A stretch of DNA of 61,164 nucleotides. Source: Chloroflexota bacterium. Lineage in GTDB: Bacteria > Chloroflexota > Anaerolineae > Anaerolineales > Anaerolineaceae. Every line of letters starts with the position of its first letter. Position 1 is the stretch's first letter. Below, piece by piece: positions 51,531 through 60,059 of this stretch. The stretch is taken from assembly GCA_029556265.1 (NCBI GenBank), contig JAKQFH010000080.1, positions 1 through 61,164 of the forward strand, read 5' to 3'. The notes below the pieces were generated by a model. The model did no database searches. It had not been told where the DNA came from and saw only the letters and a program-made list of their open reading frames with translations. The translations under genes were made by a program, and so were the position numbers.

Positions 51531-52868
51531 ATGGATACCAAGGAATTAATCAAGCGCGTCAGAGAAGATAAAATCAAGTTCATTTCTTATCAATTCACGG
51601 ATATCAATGGAGTGGTCAAATCATTGGACGGCCCGGTTGACCGTCTGGAGGAAAGCATTGATAACGGAATCTGGTTTGATGGATCCTCCATCGAAGGCTT
51701 TGCCCGGATTCAAGAGAGTGATATGCATTTGCAGGTTGACCCGGAAACCTATGCCATCCTGCCCTGGTCTCCGGATGAGTTGAAACGCGCCAGGGTGTTG
51801 TGCGATGTTCTGCGTCCCAACGGTGAGGCATTCGAGGGCGACCCGCGGGGCAGGTTGAAATACAACCTGAAAAAACTGAAAGACGAGCGCGGCTGGACGC
51901 TAAATATCGGCCCAGAACCGGAGTTTTTCTTATTCCTGCGCAATGGAACCGAATCCATTCATCCGGTACCCTATGATATTGGCAGTTACTTTGACTTTTC
52001 CGCGAATGACCAGGCAGTTATCGTGCGCACCGAGTTAATGTCTGTTCTCAAGCAAATGGGTTTGAATGTGGAAGTCGGGCATCACGAGGATGCTTTGGGG
52101 CAGCATGAGATTGATTTTCGCTTTGATGACGCCCTGAAAACTGCGGACAACGTGCTCACCTTTAAATCCGCAATAAAAGCGATTGCCGCCAAACACGGTC
52201 TGATTGCGTCCTTTATGCCCAAGCCAATATTTGGCACAAACGGATCCGGAATGCACTGCCATCAATCAATCAGCAAGAATGGGGACAACCTGTTTTATGA
52301 CGGGGATGACCCGAACCACCTTTCCACGATTGCCTACGGGTATATGGCGGGGCAGTTAGCCCACGCAAGAGCCTTATCTGCGGTTGTCGCGCCAAGCGTA
52401 AACTCGTACAAGCGGCTGGTTCCGGGTTACGAAGCGCCGGTCTACATTGGTTGGGCGCAAGTTAATCGTTCCGCGCTTATCCGGATTCCAATGGTATCCC
52501 CAGGTAATAAGAAAGGTTTGCGCATAGAATTGCGCTTTCCCGACCCTTCCGCAAACCCGTATTTGGCATTCAACGCGATGCTCGCCGCGGGGTTGGATGG
52601 GATTGACCGCGGATTGGATTGCCCGGAACCTTTGAATAATGTGAACGTGTATGAGCTCAGTGAAAAAGAAAGGCTCGCGAAAGGCATTGAAGTCTTGCCC
52701 GGGTCGTTGAAAGAAGCCGTTGACATCTATCTCTCCGACCCACTTTTGCAGGCGGCGCTGGGCGCGACGCTTTCAGAGAAATTTGTGGATACCAGGCTGG
52801 CAGAATGGGAAGCCTATCGCATCCACGTTTCTGACTGGGAAGTGCGGCGGTACTTAGAGACGACGTAG
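51531..52868 (+). CDS. glnA: glutamine synthetase type I
   Basis: A 445-residue GSI. N-terminal FTDINGVVKSLDGPV and WFDGSSIEGFARI, the metal-binding GPEPEFFLF and GHHEDALGQHEIDFRFDDAL, the ATP-region MPKPIFGTNGSGMHCHQS, and NRSALIRIP are all present. The length and the lack of the roughly 25-residue insert fit the GSI-alpha class, which is feedback-inhibited rather than adenylylated. It makes glutamine from glutamate and ammonia. AGAGGAG lies 5 bases before the ATG. The long structured region upstream suggests RNA-level control. Confidence 0.97.
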   Translation: MDTKELIKRVREDKIKFISYQFTDINGVVKSLDGPVDRLEESIDNGIWFDGSSIEGFARIQESDMHLQVDPETYAILPWSPDELKRARVLCDVLRPNGEAFEGDPRGRLKYNLKKLKDERGWTLNIGPEPEFFLFLRNGTESIHPVPYDIGSYFDFSANDQAVIVRTELMSVLKQMGLNVEVGHHEDALGQHEIDFRFDDALKTADNVLTFKSAIKAIAAKHGLIASFMPKPIFGTNGSGMHCHQSISKNGDNLFYDGDDPNHLSTIAYGYMAGQLAHARALSAVVAPSVNSYKRLVPGYEAPVYIGWAQVNRSALIRIPMVSPGNKKGLRIELRFPDPSANPYLAFNAMLAAGLDGIDRGLDCPEPLNNVNVYELSEKERLAKGIEVLPGSLKEAVDIYLSDPLLQAALGATLSEKFVDTRLAEWEAYRIHVSDWEVRRYLETT

Positions 52869-52908
52869 ACGCGGCGAATTGCCGTTATAAGGCTGCGGTT
52901 GGCGCGAT

Positions 52909-52928
52909 TGCCCGGCGCCGGCATTTTT
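52909..52928 (+). terminator. possible weak terminator after glnA
   Basis: TGCC and GGCA arms around a GC-rich seven-base loop, then TTTTT; it overlaps the next promoter. Short stem, so only a possibility. Confidence 0.4.
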
Positions 52929-52936
52929 GGTATGAT
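52928..52936 (+). promoter_or_regulatory. extended -10 of a leaderless lipoprotein gene
   Basis: TGG-TATGAT, then six bases to the ATG at 52943. Confidence 0.5.
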
Positions 52937-52942
52937 AAAAGC

Positions 52943-53605
52943 ATGCACAAAAAGAGTATTTTGTTCGTGCTTGTGTGCCTTATGGCTGCCTTCAGCTTGA
53001 GCGCATGCCTTCCGGATTGGCTCAACGTTGACCAACTGCCCTGGCTGGAAAAGAACCAGGTCCTTTTCGCGGATGATTTTTCTGACCAGACGACTGGCTG
53101 GGAAAACATCAATGATGTATACGAGCTTAAAGGATATTCCGATAACGCTTACATTATCTCGTTAAAGAGAGAAAATTCGCGCTCCTGGTCTGTGCCCGGG
53201 CTGCGTTTTGCGGACACGGTTATCTCGGTAAAAACCCAGCGCATTAGCGGCGCACAAGACACGAATTTTGGCTTGATTTGCCGCTATCAGGGTCCTGGCA
53301 ATTATTACAGCTTTGTCATCAGCAGCGACGGCTACTACGCGGTTTTCAGAGTGATTAATGGGGAAGAAACCCTGCTTGGGATGGAGCAATTTGTCTATTC
53401 TGATGAGATTGCCCAGGCGGACGCGGTAAACCAAATCAGCGTGGTGTGTTCCGGCAATCAGCTGTCGCTCAGCGTGAACGGAAAGACGCTGCACTCCGTC
53501 CGCGATGAGAGCTTCACCGCTGGAGACGTTGGTTTAATCGTGGAAACGCGCGCGGAAGGTGGAGCCTCGGTCCTCTTTAAAGATTTTTCCGTCACGAAAC
53601 AATAA
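52943..53605 (+). CDS. lipoprotein with concanavalin-like (DUF1080/LamG-type) domain
   Basis: A 220-residue lipoprotein; the signal peptide ends LSACL (Cys about residue 15). The mature part has VLFADDFSDQTTGWE, NFGLICRYQGPGNYYSFVISSDGYYAVFRV, LSVNGKTLHSVRDESFTAGDVGLIVET and VLFKDFSV, typical of the jelly-roll domain often annotated as 3-keto-disaccharide hydrolase or LamG-like, here probably carbohydrate binding. mtaB starts at the base after its stop codon. A leaderless mRNA is predicted. Confidence 0.82.
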   Translation: MHKKSILFVLVCLMAAFSLSACLPDWLNVDQLPWLEKNQVLFADDFSDQTTGWENINDVYELKGYSDNAYIISLKRENSRSWSVPGLRFADTVISVKTQRISGAQDTNFGLICRYQGPGNYYSFVISSDGYYAVFRVINGEETLLGMEQFVYSDEIAQADAVNQISVVCSGNQLSLSVNGKTLHSVRDESFTAGDVGLIVETRAEGGASVLFKDFSVTKQ

Positions 53606-54892
53606 ATGAAAATTTTCCTGGATATGGTCGGCTGCCGCCTCAATCAGAGTGAGATTGAGAGGATGGCATTGGATTTCCTCGCCCGGGGGGAAGAAGTTGT
53701 CAGCAATCCCAGCGAAGCCGATCTGATTGTTGTGAACACCTGCTGCGTTACCGCGAAAGCCTGCGCGGATTCCCGTAAAACAATCCGGCATTACCAGCGC
53801 GAAACAAACGCGGAAGTGGTCGCGACGGGTTGTTATGTTTCAGCCTTTGAGGGTCAAGCGTTTGAACTGGTGGGTGAGAGCCGCCTCTTTCCAAACGAAA
53901 GCAAAGACGCGCTTCCTTCCCTCATCACAGGGATTAACCTTCCACGGGACAGCTTTTTTGTCAGCGGCAAACCAGAATTAGGACCGCGTTCGCGCACGCG
54001 CGGCTTTCTTAAGGTCCAGGACGGCTGCAATAACTATTGCACCTACTGTCTGACGCGCGTTGCCCGGGGAAAATCCAGGAGTATTCCAGCGGATGAGGTA
54101 ATTCAGCAAGCGCAGCAGGCGGAAACCTCCGGAATAAAAGAAATTGTTCTTACAGGAGTCCAGATTGGCTCCTGGGGAAAGGATTTCGCGGGGGAGGCGC
54201 GGATTGCCGATTTGGTGAATGCCCTGCTAAGGCGGACCAGTATTCCGCGCGTCCGCATCTCCTCTATTGAGCCCTGGGATATTGATGATGCGCTGCTTGG
54301 CTGTTTCAGCAATCCGCGCCTGTGCCCGCATTTGCATATTCCGCTCCAAAGCGGCAGCGAAGCCGTCTTACAAAGGATGGCGCGTCCATTCAGCGCGGAA
54401 AGCTTCCGTTTATTAATGTTGAAAATCCAGGAGAAGCTGCCTGGTTTGATGATAAGCACCGACCTTATCACCGGCTTCCCGGGGGAAACCGAAGCGTTAT
54501 TTGAAGAGACACGCGCTTTCGTTCAGGAAATGGACTTCTCTGGCGGGCATGTTTTCAAGTTTTCGCCGATGGTGGGTACTGTCGCTGCGCGTATGGATGA
54601 GAGAGTGCCAGAGCGGGTTAGTCATGCGCGCAGCCAGGAACTGCGTAGAATCCTGCAGGAGAAAACACGCCGCAAACAGACGGCGAAAATAGGCGCCGCG
54701 GTGGAAGTCTTATGGGAACACGGCCGGGAGAACCGGTATTCCGGATTCACCAGGGACTACTTCCGGATCCAGACCACCAGCAGCCTGAATCTCAGCAATA
54801 TGATTGGCACAGCCCGCGTAACTGGCTTAACGCGGGGCGGAATCTTGCTGGCTGACGCACCCCAAGCGCCTGAACCTGACGAAAATGATTAA
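53606..54892 (+). CDS. mtaB: tRNA t6A37 methylthiotransferase MtaB
   Basis: A 428-residue MiaB-like enzyme. The N-terminal UPF0004 domain has GCRLNQSE (Cys10) and further cluster cysteines in VNTCCVT and ATGCYV. The radical SAM motif is CNNYCTYC, followed by GKSRSI. EIVLTGVQIGSWGKD and HIPLQSGSEAVLQRMARPF complete the barrel, and a TRAM domain follows. GCRLNQSE and VARGKSRS fit MtaB rather than MiaB or RimO. It adds a methylthio group to t6A37 of tRNAs. It begins directly after the lipoprotein stop codon. Confidence 0.93.
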   Translation: MKIFLDMVGCRLNQSEIERMALDFLARGEEVVSNPSEADLIVVNTCCVTAKACADSRKTIRHYQRETNAEVVATGCYVSAFEGQAFELVGESRLFPNESKDALPSLITGINLPRDSFFVSGKPELGPRSRTRGFLKVQDGCNNYCTYCLTRVARGKSRSIPADEVIQQAQQAETSGIKEIVLTGVQIGSWGKDFAGEARIADLVNALLRRTSIPRVRISSIEPWDIDDALLGCFSNPRLCPHLHIPLQSGSEAVLQRMARPFSAESFRLLMLKIQEKLPGLMISTDLITGFPGETEALFEETRAFVQEMDFSGGHVFKFSPMVGTVAARMDERVPERVSHARSQELRRILQEKTRRKQTAKIGAAVEVLWEHGRENRYSGFTRDYFRIQTTSSLNLSNMIGTARVTGLTRGGILLADAPQAPEPDEND

Positions 54893-54919
54893 TACAAGTC
54901 ACGAGAAGCTCCGGAAAAC

Positions 54920-54949
54920 TTGACGCTTATACGTTTTTTCGGGTAAAAT
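54920..54949 (+). promoter_or_regulatory. promoter of the rpmH-rnpA-yidC cluster
   Basis: TTGACG (54920-54925) and TAAAAT (54944-54949), spacing 18. The leader to the rpmH ATG contains an inverted repeat CTCCAG/CTGGAG that could form a hairpin before the ribosome site. Confidence 0.65.
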
Positions 54950-55022
54950 CTAAAGGTTAATAATTGCATATTCTCTCCAGTCCGGGTAATTAACGCTGAG
55001 CTGGAGTTTTGAGAGGAAAAAG

Positions 55023-55193
55023 ATGACCAAACGAACTTATCAACCAAAAGTCCGCCGCCGCTTGCGCGTGCACGGCTTTCGCAGCCGCATGTCCACCAAA
55101 GACGGGCGTGATGTGTTGAAACGCCGCCGCTTGCGCGGTCGCTATCAATTAGCTCCCAAAGCAAACAATCACACGAAACGCGTTCGCTGGTAA
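55023..55193 (+). CDS. rpmH: ribosomal protein bL34
   Basis: A 56-residue, very basic protein. It starts [19 protein letters not shown] and contains [19 protein letters not shown], the bL34 signature. The C-terminal tail ([14 protein letters not shown]) is longer than the usual 44-46 residue form, as seen in some other phyla. AGAGGAAAA precedes the ATG. It heads the classic rpmH-rnpA-yidD-yidC-jag order, although no dnaA is next to it. Confidence 0.96.
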   Translation: MTKRTYQPKVRRRLRVHGFRSRMSTKDGRDVLKRRRLRGRYQLAPKANNHTKRVRW

Positions 55194-55229
55194 ACCATAG
55201 ATTTCGCACTGAGAAGCATCCGGGTATCT

Positions 55230-55580
55230 TTGAGGAAGCCTTATTCGTTAAGAAATTCACGGGATATCCAGTCTGTACGACAAAACGGTATTTCTTATTC
55301 TAATGTCTGGCTGGTCCTGATCACCGCGCGGAATGAATTGGCAAGTAACCGCGCGGCGGTTATCGCAAGTAAATCAGTTGGAGGCGCGGTGCAGCGTAAC
55401 CGCTGCAAACGCCTCCTCAGGGCGCGAGTGAACCGTTATTCAGACCAACTGGAACAAGGTTTCGACATCCTGGTCATAGCGCGGAAGCGCCTGCTGGATG
55501 CGACACCGACAGAGATTGACCAGGCAGTTCACGGTTTACTGGTGAAAGCCGGGTTAATCAGCAAAGAAAATCATGGTTAA
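55230..55580 (+). CDS. rnpA: ribonuclease P protein component, TTG start
   Basis: A 116-residue RnpA. The N-terminus [20 protein letters not shown] and the RNR motif [23 protein letters not shown] are characteristic. The first codon in frame that gives the usual length is TTG at 55230; no ATG lies upstream in frame. It binds the RNase P RNA and helps cleave tRNA leaders. Its end overlaps yidD by 8 bases. The ribosome site is weak. Confidence 0.9.
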   Translation: MRKPYSLRNSRDIQSVRQNGISYSNVWLVLITARNELASNRAAVIASKSVGGAVQRNRCKRLLRARVNRYSDQLEQGFDILVIARKRLLDATPTEIDQAVHGLLVKAGLISKENHG

Positions 55581-55869
55581 TCAACCTGCCACGGAATTTG
55601 AACACGAACACACAGAGCCCCGGATACGGGATCTGCCTTTTCAGGTTGTGAATATTCCCCGGATACTCGTGCTTCTGATTATTCGCGCTTATCAGATTGT
55701 GGTTTCGCCCGCGCTTCCACCGGGAACCTGCCGGTTTTACCCGACCTGCTCGCATTACGGCTTTCAGGCGGTCTATAAATACGGCGCCCTGAAGGGCTCC
55801 TGGATGGCTATTAAACGGATTGTCCGCTGCAACCCCTTTAATGAGGGCGGATACGATCCTGTTCCTTAA
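55573..55869 (+). CDS. yidD: membrane protein insertion efficiency factor YidD
   Basis: A 98-residue protein. The YidD core is [65 protein letters not shown]. An acidic N-terminal extension of about 30 residues ([14 protein letters not shown]) is not usual. It helps YidC-dependent insertion. It overlaps rnpA by 8 bases, so it is co-translated with it. Confidence 0.94.
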   Translation: MVNQPATEFEHEHTEPRIRDLPFQVVNIPRILVLLIIRAYQIVVSPALPPGTCRFYPTCSHYGFQAVYKYGALKGSWMAIKRIVRCNPFNEGGYDPVP

Positions 55870-55881
55870 CTTAGGAGTGGT

Positions 55882-56955
55882 ATGACCAAAAAGGTATTGA
55901 AGGTAATCCTGCTTTTTATTATTTCCGCGGCACTTTTGGCTGGCTGCGCAATGGGACCCCGCGCGGAAAGCGCGCCAGGTCTCAGCGCGGGAGAAAGCGC
56001 GGTGTACGTTTCTTATATGCAGCACGTGTATAAGGTGGACACGAAGATTGGCAGCGAGCTTTGGCGCTTCCCGGTGACCGGCTCGGTGCAGGTGGTGCTG
56101 TACGCGCCGCCCTTACTGAATGAGAACAGCATATTTGTGGGTGACCTTGCGAATAAGTTTCACCAACTGGATGCTGCGGGCGGCTCTGAGCTTTGGAGCT
56201 TTACCCAGGCAAAGGGCTGGTTTCAGGCAAAGGCTGCCACGAACGGGAACGTGATTATCGCCCCGAGCAGCGATCGCAATGTGTACGCGTTGAACATGGA
56301 CGGCACTCTGAAATGGAAATTCAGCGGCGAGTTTGGCTTTGTTGCCGAGCCGCTGATTATTGGTGATTCGGTGATCATTGCGGGCCTGGACCATAAGCTC
56401 ATCGCTCTGAACATTGAAAACGGTGATCTGTTGTGGGAAACCGAACTGAAAGGTTCCCTGATTGCTCCGCCAGCCTATGACGCTGCCAGCGGATCCCTCT
56501 TTGTGGGGTCGCTGGGTAAGGAACTGCTCAGCATTGACAGCAAAACCGGAAAGCGCAATTGGTCTTTCGGCGATAATGGCGAAATAACTGCGGTTTACGC
56601 GACACCTATCCTGGTTGAGGACGGATTAATCTTTACGGATGAGAGCGGGAAAGTGTTCGCGTTGGACCAGGCAACTGGCGCTGTAAGATGGACGCTGGAC
56701 GCGGGCGGCGAGACGATGGCGGGTCTTTTGCGGGTGGACGATACCTTCGTGATTGCGCTTGAAAAGGGTGAATTGAGGGCATACAAAATTTCTGATCGCA
56801 CACCGCTCTGGACCAGAACCCTGGATGGCAAGTTATATACCACGCCTGTACTGGAAGCCGATAAGATAATTGTGGCAGTCACCAAAGGAAAGGTGCTGCT
56901 CCAGGCATACGACCTGGCTGGCAATCCAGTCTGGTCTTTCACCCCCGCGAAGTAA
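55882..56955 (+). CDS. PQQ-like beta-propeller lipoprotein inserted between yidD and yidC
   Basis: A 357-residue lipoprotein. The signal peptide ends LLAGC (Cys about residue 21). Blades repeat the pattern xVYALNxxxGxLxWxF (for example NVYALNMDGTLKWKF, KLIALNIENGDLLWET, KLYTTPVLEADKIIVAVTKG), as in PQQ-binding-like or BamB propellers. It lies between yidD and yidC with gaps of 12 and 14 bases, so it is made together with the insertion machinery. In this single-membrane phylum a BamB role in an outer membrane is unlikely; an extracytoplasmic partner of YidC is possible (inference). Confidence 0.85.
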   Translation: MTKKVLKVILLFIISAALLAGCAMGPRAESAPGLSAGESAVYVSYMQHVYKVDTKIGSELWRFPVTGSVQVVLYAPPLLNENSIFVGDLANKFHQLDAAGGSELWSFTQAKGWFQAKAATNGNVIIAPSSDRNVYALNMDGTLKWKFSGEFGFVAEPLIIGDSVIIAGLDHKLIALNIENGDLLWETELKGSLIAPPAYDAASGSLFVGSLGKELLSIDSKTGKRNWSFGDNGEITAVYATPILVEDGLIFTDESGKVFALDQATGAVRWTLDAGGETMAGLLRVDDTFVIALEKGELRAYKISDRTPLWTRTLDGKLYTTPVLEADKIIVAVTKGKVLLQAYDLAGNPVWSFTPAK

Positions 56956-56969
56956 GGAGAACAACTCTC

Positions 56970-57881
56970 ATGTGGGATACGCTGATTATTCAACCTTTTA
57001 CCAATGTTCTGCTGGCAATCACGCTGGTGGTGAAAAACTTCGGTGTCGCCATCATCCTGTTCACGCTGTTAATTAAGCTGATTACTTATCCGCTGACAGC
57101 AAAGCAACTAAAGCAAACTGCTGCCATCCAGGAACTGCAAAACAGCCCGCGTTACAAAAAGATGATGGAGAAGTATCGCGACAATAAGGAAAAGCTGGCA
57201 GAAGAACAGATGAAGCTCTACAAAGAGACGGGAACCAGCCCCTTTGGTTCTTGTTTGCCGACTTTAATCCAATTCCCGATAATCATTGGTTTGTATCAAA
57301 GCATCATGAAAGCCATGGCGGCAACGCCGATTGAAATTCTGCGCCTGGAGCGATTGGTGTATCCTTTCCTCGACGCGACCAAGATTATTCCGATTCAAAA
57401 CCGTTTTCTCTGGATGGACCTTGGACAGCCAGAGCGGCTGGCAGTTTTTGGTATTCAGATTCCAATTCTTGCCATCATCGTTGTAGCCACAACCTGGCTG
57501 CAAACCAAAGTCATGGAACCCCCAAGCACCGGCGCGGGGGATCAGGCTGCCGCAATGAGCAAAAGCATGAACCTTTACATGCCAATTCTGATGGGTTGGA
57601 TGGCATATTCGCTGGCTTCTGGCCTTGCGCTCTATTTTCTCGTCAGCAATTTGGCGACTGTGGTGCAGTATTCTGTAACCGGGCGGTCAAACTGGTCAAA
57701 AATTCTACCGTTCCTGAAAACGAAAACTCCAGAGGCGAAGCCCGCGCCAATTGTGGTTCTGCCTGACGAGGATGAAGATGAGGACGACGAAGAGGAAATT
57801 GAAACCCCGAAACCCACTTCGAAACCCTCGGCCCGAGCCATGGTGAAACAACAGAGACCGCCGCAGAAACGGAAAAAATAG
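56970..57881 (+). CDS. yidC: YidC/Oxa1 membrane insertase
   Basis: A 303-residue insertase of the Gram-positive YidC length. The five-helix core has TLLIKLITYPLTAKQLKQTAAIQELQ, a cytoplasmic coiled loop (KYRDNKEKLAEEQMKLYKE), TSPFGSCLPTLIQFPIIIGLYQSI and LYMPILMGWMAYSLASGLALYFLVSNLATVVQ. The tail is acidic (DEDEDEDDEEE) then basic (KQQRPPQKRKK). It inserts membrane proteins with or without SecYEG. There is a GGAGAA site before the ATG. It is a classic neighbour of jag. Confidence 0.95.
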   Translation: MWDTLIIQPFTNVLLAITLVVKNFGVAIILFTLLIKLITYPLTAKQLKQTAAIQELQNSPRYKKMMEKYRDNKEKLAEEQMKLYKETGTSPFGSCLPTLIQFPIIIGLYQSIMKAMAATPIEILRLERLVYPFLDATKIIPIQNRFLWMDLGQPERLAVFGIQIPILAIIVVATTWLQTKVMEPPSTGAGDQAAAMSKSMNLYMPILMGWMAYSLASGLALYFLVSNLATVVQYSVTGRSNWSKILPFLKTKTPEAKPAPIVVLPDEDEDEDDEEEIETPKPTSKPSARAMVKQQRPPQKRKK

Positions 57882-57921
57882 CCCGGGTGTCTTGACCCCG
57901 GGAGAACTGAAGGGTGAAATT

Positions 57922-58674
57922 ATGGCTGATGAAAAAACCACACTCGAGGTAATTGCCGCTACTGTTGAAGAAGCGGTGGAGAAAGGGCTGTCCGAACTGG
58001 GTCTGACCAGGGAAGATGTCGATGTGGAAGTGTTGGATGAGGGCAAGCGCAATCTATTCAGATTTGCCACACGGCAGGCGCGCGTGCGCCTGAGCATCAA
58101 ACCGAGAACCTGGCGCTCTGCAGAGGAACTTCCCGGCGGCTTATCTGAACAAGCGGAATTGAAGCCGACTGAAGCCAGGCTGCAAAAGGAAGTCCAAACT
58201 GAATTAAATGCCGACCAACTGATGGTGCGCGATACGCTTGCGGAATTGCTCACTAAAATGGGGGTCCGCGCCAATGTCCAAATCGGATACACGGAAACAG
58301 ACCCGGATGAAAAACCGGTTGTCCTGGCAAATATCGAAGGGGATGACCTCAGCTACCTGATTGGCCGGAAGGCTGAAACGCTGAACGCTCTGCAATATAT
58401 CCTCAGCCTGATGGTCAGCCATAAAAGCAGCACTTGGATTCCAGTGCAGGTTGACGTCCAGCACTATCGAGCGCGCCGGCAGAGCGAGCTCCAAAAACTT
58501 GCCCGGCGCACGGCTGATCAGGTGATTGCCACTGGTCGAAAACAGTATCTTGAACCTATGCCCGCCAACGAACGGCGGATTATCCACATGGAACTGCGTA
58601 AGAACGAAAACGTGAGCACTGAATCTACGGGGGAGGAACCGAACCGCAAGGTTTGCGTGTTCCCAAACCGCTAA
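57922..58674 (+). CDS. Jag/KhpB RNA-binding protein
   Basis: A 250-residue protein with the Jag N-terminal domain (LEVIAATVEEAVEKGLSELGLTREDVDVEVLDEGKRNLF), a KH domain (VVLANIEGDDLSYLIGRKAETLNALQYILSLMVS) and an R3H domain (PMPANERRIIHMEL). KhpB binds small RNAs and affects cell division in Gram-positive bacteria. The ATG at 57922 with AGGGTG upstream is preferred to a TTG frame at 57892. It is the last gene of the rpmH cluster. Confidence 0.93.
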   Translation: MADEKTTLEVIAATVEEAVEKGLSELGLTREDVDVEVLDEGKRNLFRFATRQARVRLSIKPRTWRSAEELPGGLSEQAELKPTEARLQKEVQTELNADQLMVRDTLAELLTKMGVRANVQIGYTETDPDEKPVVLANIEGDDLSYLIGRKAETLNALQYILSLMVSHKSSTWIPVQVDVQHYRARRQSELQKLARRTADQVIATGRKQYLEPMPANERRIIHMELRKNENVSTESTGEEPNRKVCVFPNR

Positions 58675-58701
58675 ACAACCGGAAATAAAGCTGGAAAGAC
58701 T

Positions 58702-60009
58702 ATGCGTGCTGTAGATATCATCATAAAACAACGCGATAAAGAAGCCTTGAGCAAGGCTGAAATTGATTACCTTATCGGTAACTATACGCTTGGCAATATT
58801 CCGGACTATCAAATGTCCGCGTGGGCGATGGCGGTGCTGTTAAACGGGATGACCGACCAGGAAATCACTGACCTGACCCTGGCGATGGCGCACTCAGGCG
58901 ACATGTTGGATCTCAGTCAGGCTGTGAAAATCGCGGTGGATAAGCACTCCACCGGCGGGGTTGGGGATAAAACCACCCTGACAGTGGCGCCTTTGGTGGC
59001 GGCTTGCGGGCTGCCAGTAGGCAAGATGTCTGGGCGGGGGCTCGGCTTCAGCGGCGGCACGATTGATAAACTGGAATCCATCCCCGGGTTTCAGGTTGAT
59101 TTATCGACGCAGCAATTCATTCAGCAGCTTAAAAATCACGGGATTGTGCTTACCGGTCAGAGCGCGGACCTGGCGCCCGCGGACGGCAAGCTTTACGCGC
59201 TCAGGGACGTGACGGGCACTGTGCAGTCCATTCCTTTGATTGCGTCATCTGTGATGAGCAAGAAAATCGCTGCTGGCGCGCAGGCGATCGTCCTCGACGT
59301 GAAGGTGGGTCAGGGCGCGTTTATGCGCACCCTGGAAGAAGCCACACAACTTGCCAACGTGATGGTATCTATTGGCAAACTGAGCGGCAGGCAAGTGATT
59401 GCGGTCCTCTCACCGATGGATCAACCGCTTGGCAGCGCGGTAGGAAACGCGCTTGAACTGAAAGAAGCCGTGGAAATGCTGCATGGCGTCGGGCCGGAAG
59501 ATTATCGCTACCACTGCCTGCATCTTTCCGCTTACATGCTTATTCTCGGCAAACTTGCCAAAGACATCGACGAAGGCGTGGCAATGGCAGAACGCGCAAT
59601 CCAGGACGGCAGTGGGTTCGCCAAACTGCGCGAACTGGTCACCATTCAGGGTGGGGATGTCAGCTATGTGGATGACCTGGAGAAACTCCCAAAAGCGCCT
59701 CTGGTGGAATCAGTTTACGCAGAAGGCGAAGGCTGGGCGGCGATGGTGGACGCGAAAGAGGTCGGGGAGACATCCGTCACGCTGGGCGCTGGCAGGGAAC
59801 AAAAAGGAGACCGGATTGATTTGGCAGTAGGGATTATGGTCAAGGTCAAAGTTGGGGACCGGGTTTCCCCCGGGCAGGAATTGTTTGAAATCCACGCCAA
59901 CGACCCGCGAAAGCTGCAGCTTGCCAAAGAGCGCTTAAAATGCGCTGTCAAAATCGTAAACAGACCGGTAGAAAAACCGCCATATTTTCATGGTGTAATA
60001 GGAATGTAA
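58702..60009 (+). CDS. pyrimidine-nucleoside phosphorylase
   Basis: A 435-residue enzyme of the thymidine/pyrimidine nucleoside phosphorylase family. Motifs are RAVDIIIKQRDKEALSKAEIDYLI, the phosphate-binding KHSTGGVGDKTTL, and SGRGLGFSGGTIDKLESIPGF (family signature). DVKVGQGAFM and the C-terminal PYNP domain follow. It splits uridine or thymidine with phosphate for nucleoside salvage. It lies 27 bases behind jag and may be read from the same transcript. A terminator follows. Confidence 0.94.
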   Translation: MRAVDIIIKQRDKEALSKAEIDYLIGNYTLGNIPDYQMSAWAMAVLLNGMTDQEITDLTLAMAHSGDMLDLSQAVKIAVDKHSTGGVGDKTTLTVAPLVAACGLPVGKMSGRGLGFSGGTIDKLESIPGFQVDLSTQQFIQQLKNHGIVLTGQSADLAPADGKLYALRDVTGTVQSIPLIASSVMSKKIAAGAQAIVLDVKVGQGAFMRTLEEATQLANVMVSIGKLSGRQVIAVLSPMDQPLGSAVGNALELKEAVEMLHGVGPEDYRYHCLHLSAYMLILGKLAKDIDEGVAMAERAIQDGSGFAKLRELVTIQGGDVSYVDDLEKLPKAPLVESVYAEGEGWAAMVDAKEVGETSVTLGAGREQKGDRIDLAVGIMVKVKVGDRVSPGQELFEIHANDPRKLQLAKERLKCAVKIVNRPVEKPPYFHGVIGM

Positions 60010-60017
60010 TCCAGAGA

Positions 60018-60045
60018 AACCCGGTCCGCCGGGTTCTTTTTTTTT
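60018..60045 (+). terminator. intrinsic terminator before typA
   Basis: AACCCGG and CCGGGTT pair around TCCG, followed by C and ten Ts. Confidence 0.92.
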
Positions 60046-60059
60046 GAGATAAGGAATCT

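Noticed and set aside
54893-55022. Replication origin next to rpmH
   Set aside because: In many genomes dnaA and oriC flank rpmH, but here the neighbours are mtaB and glnA. I saw no cluster of DnaA boxes in the short gap.
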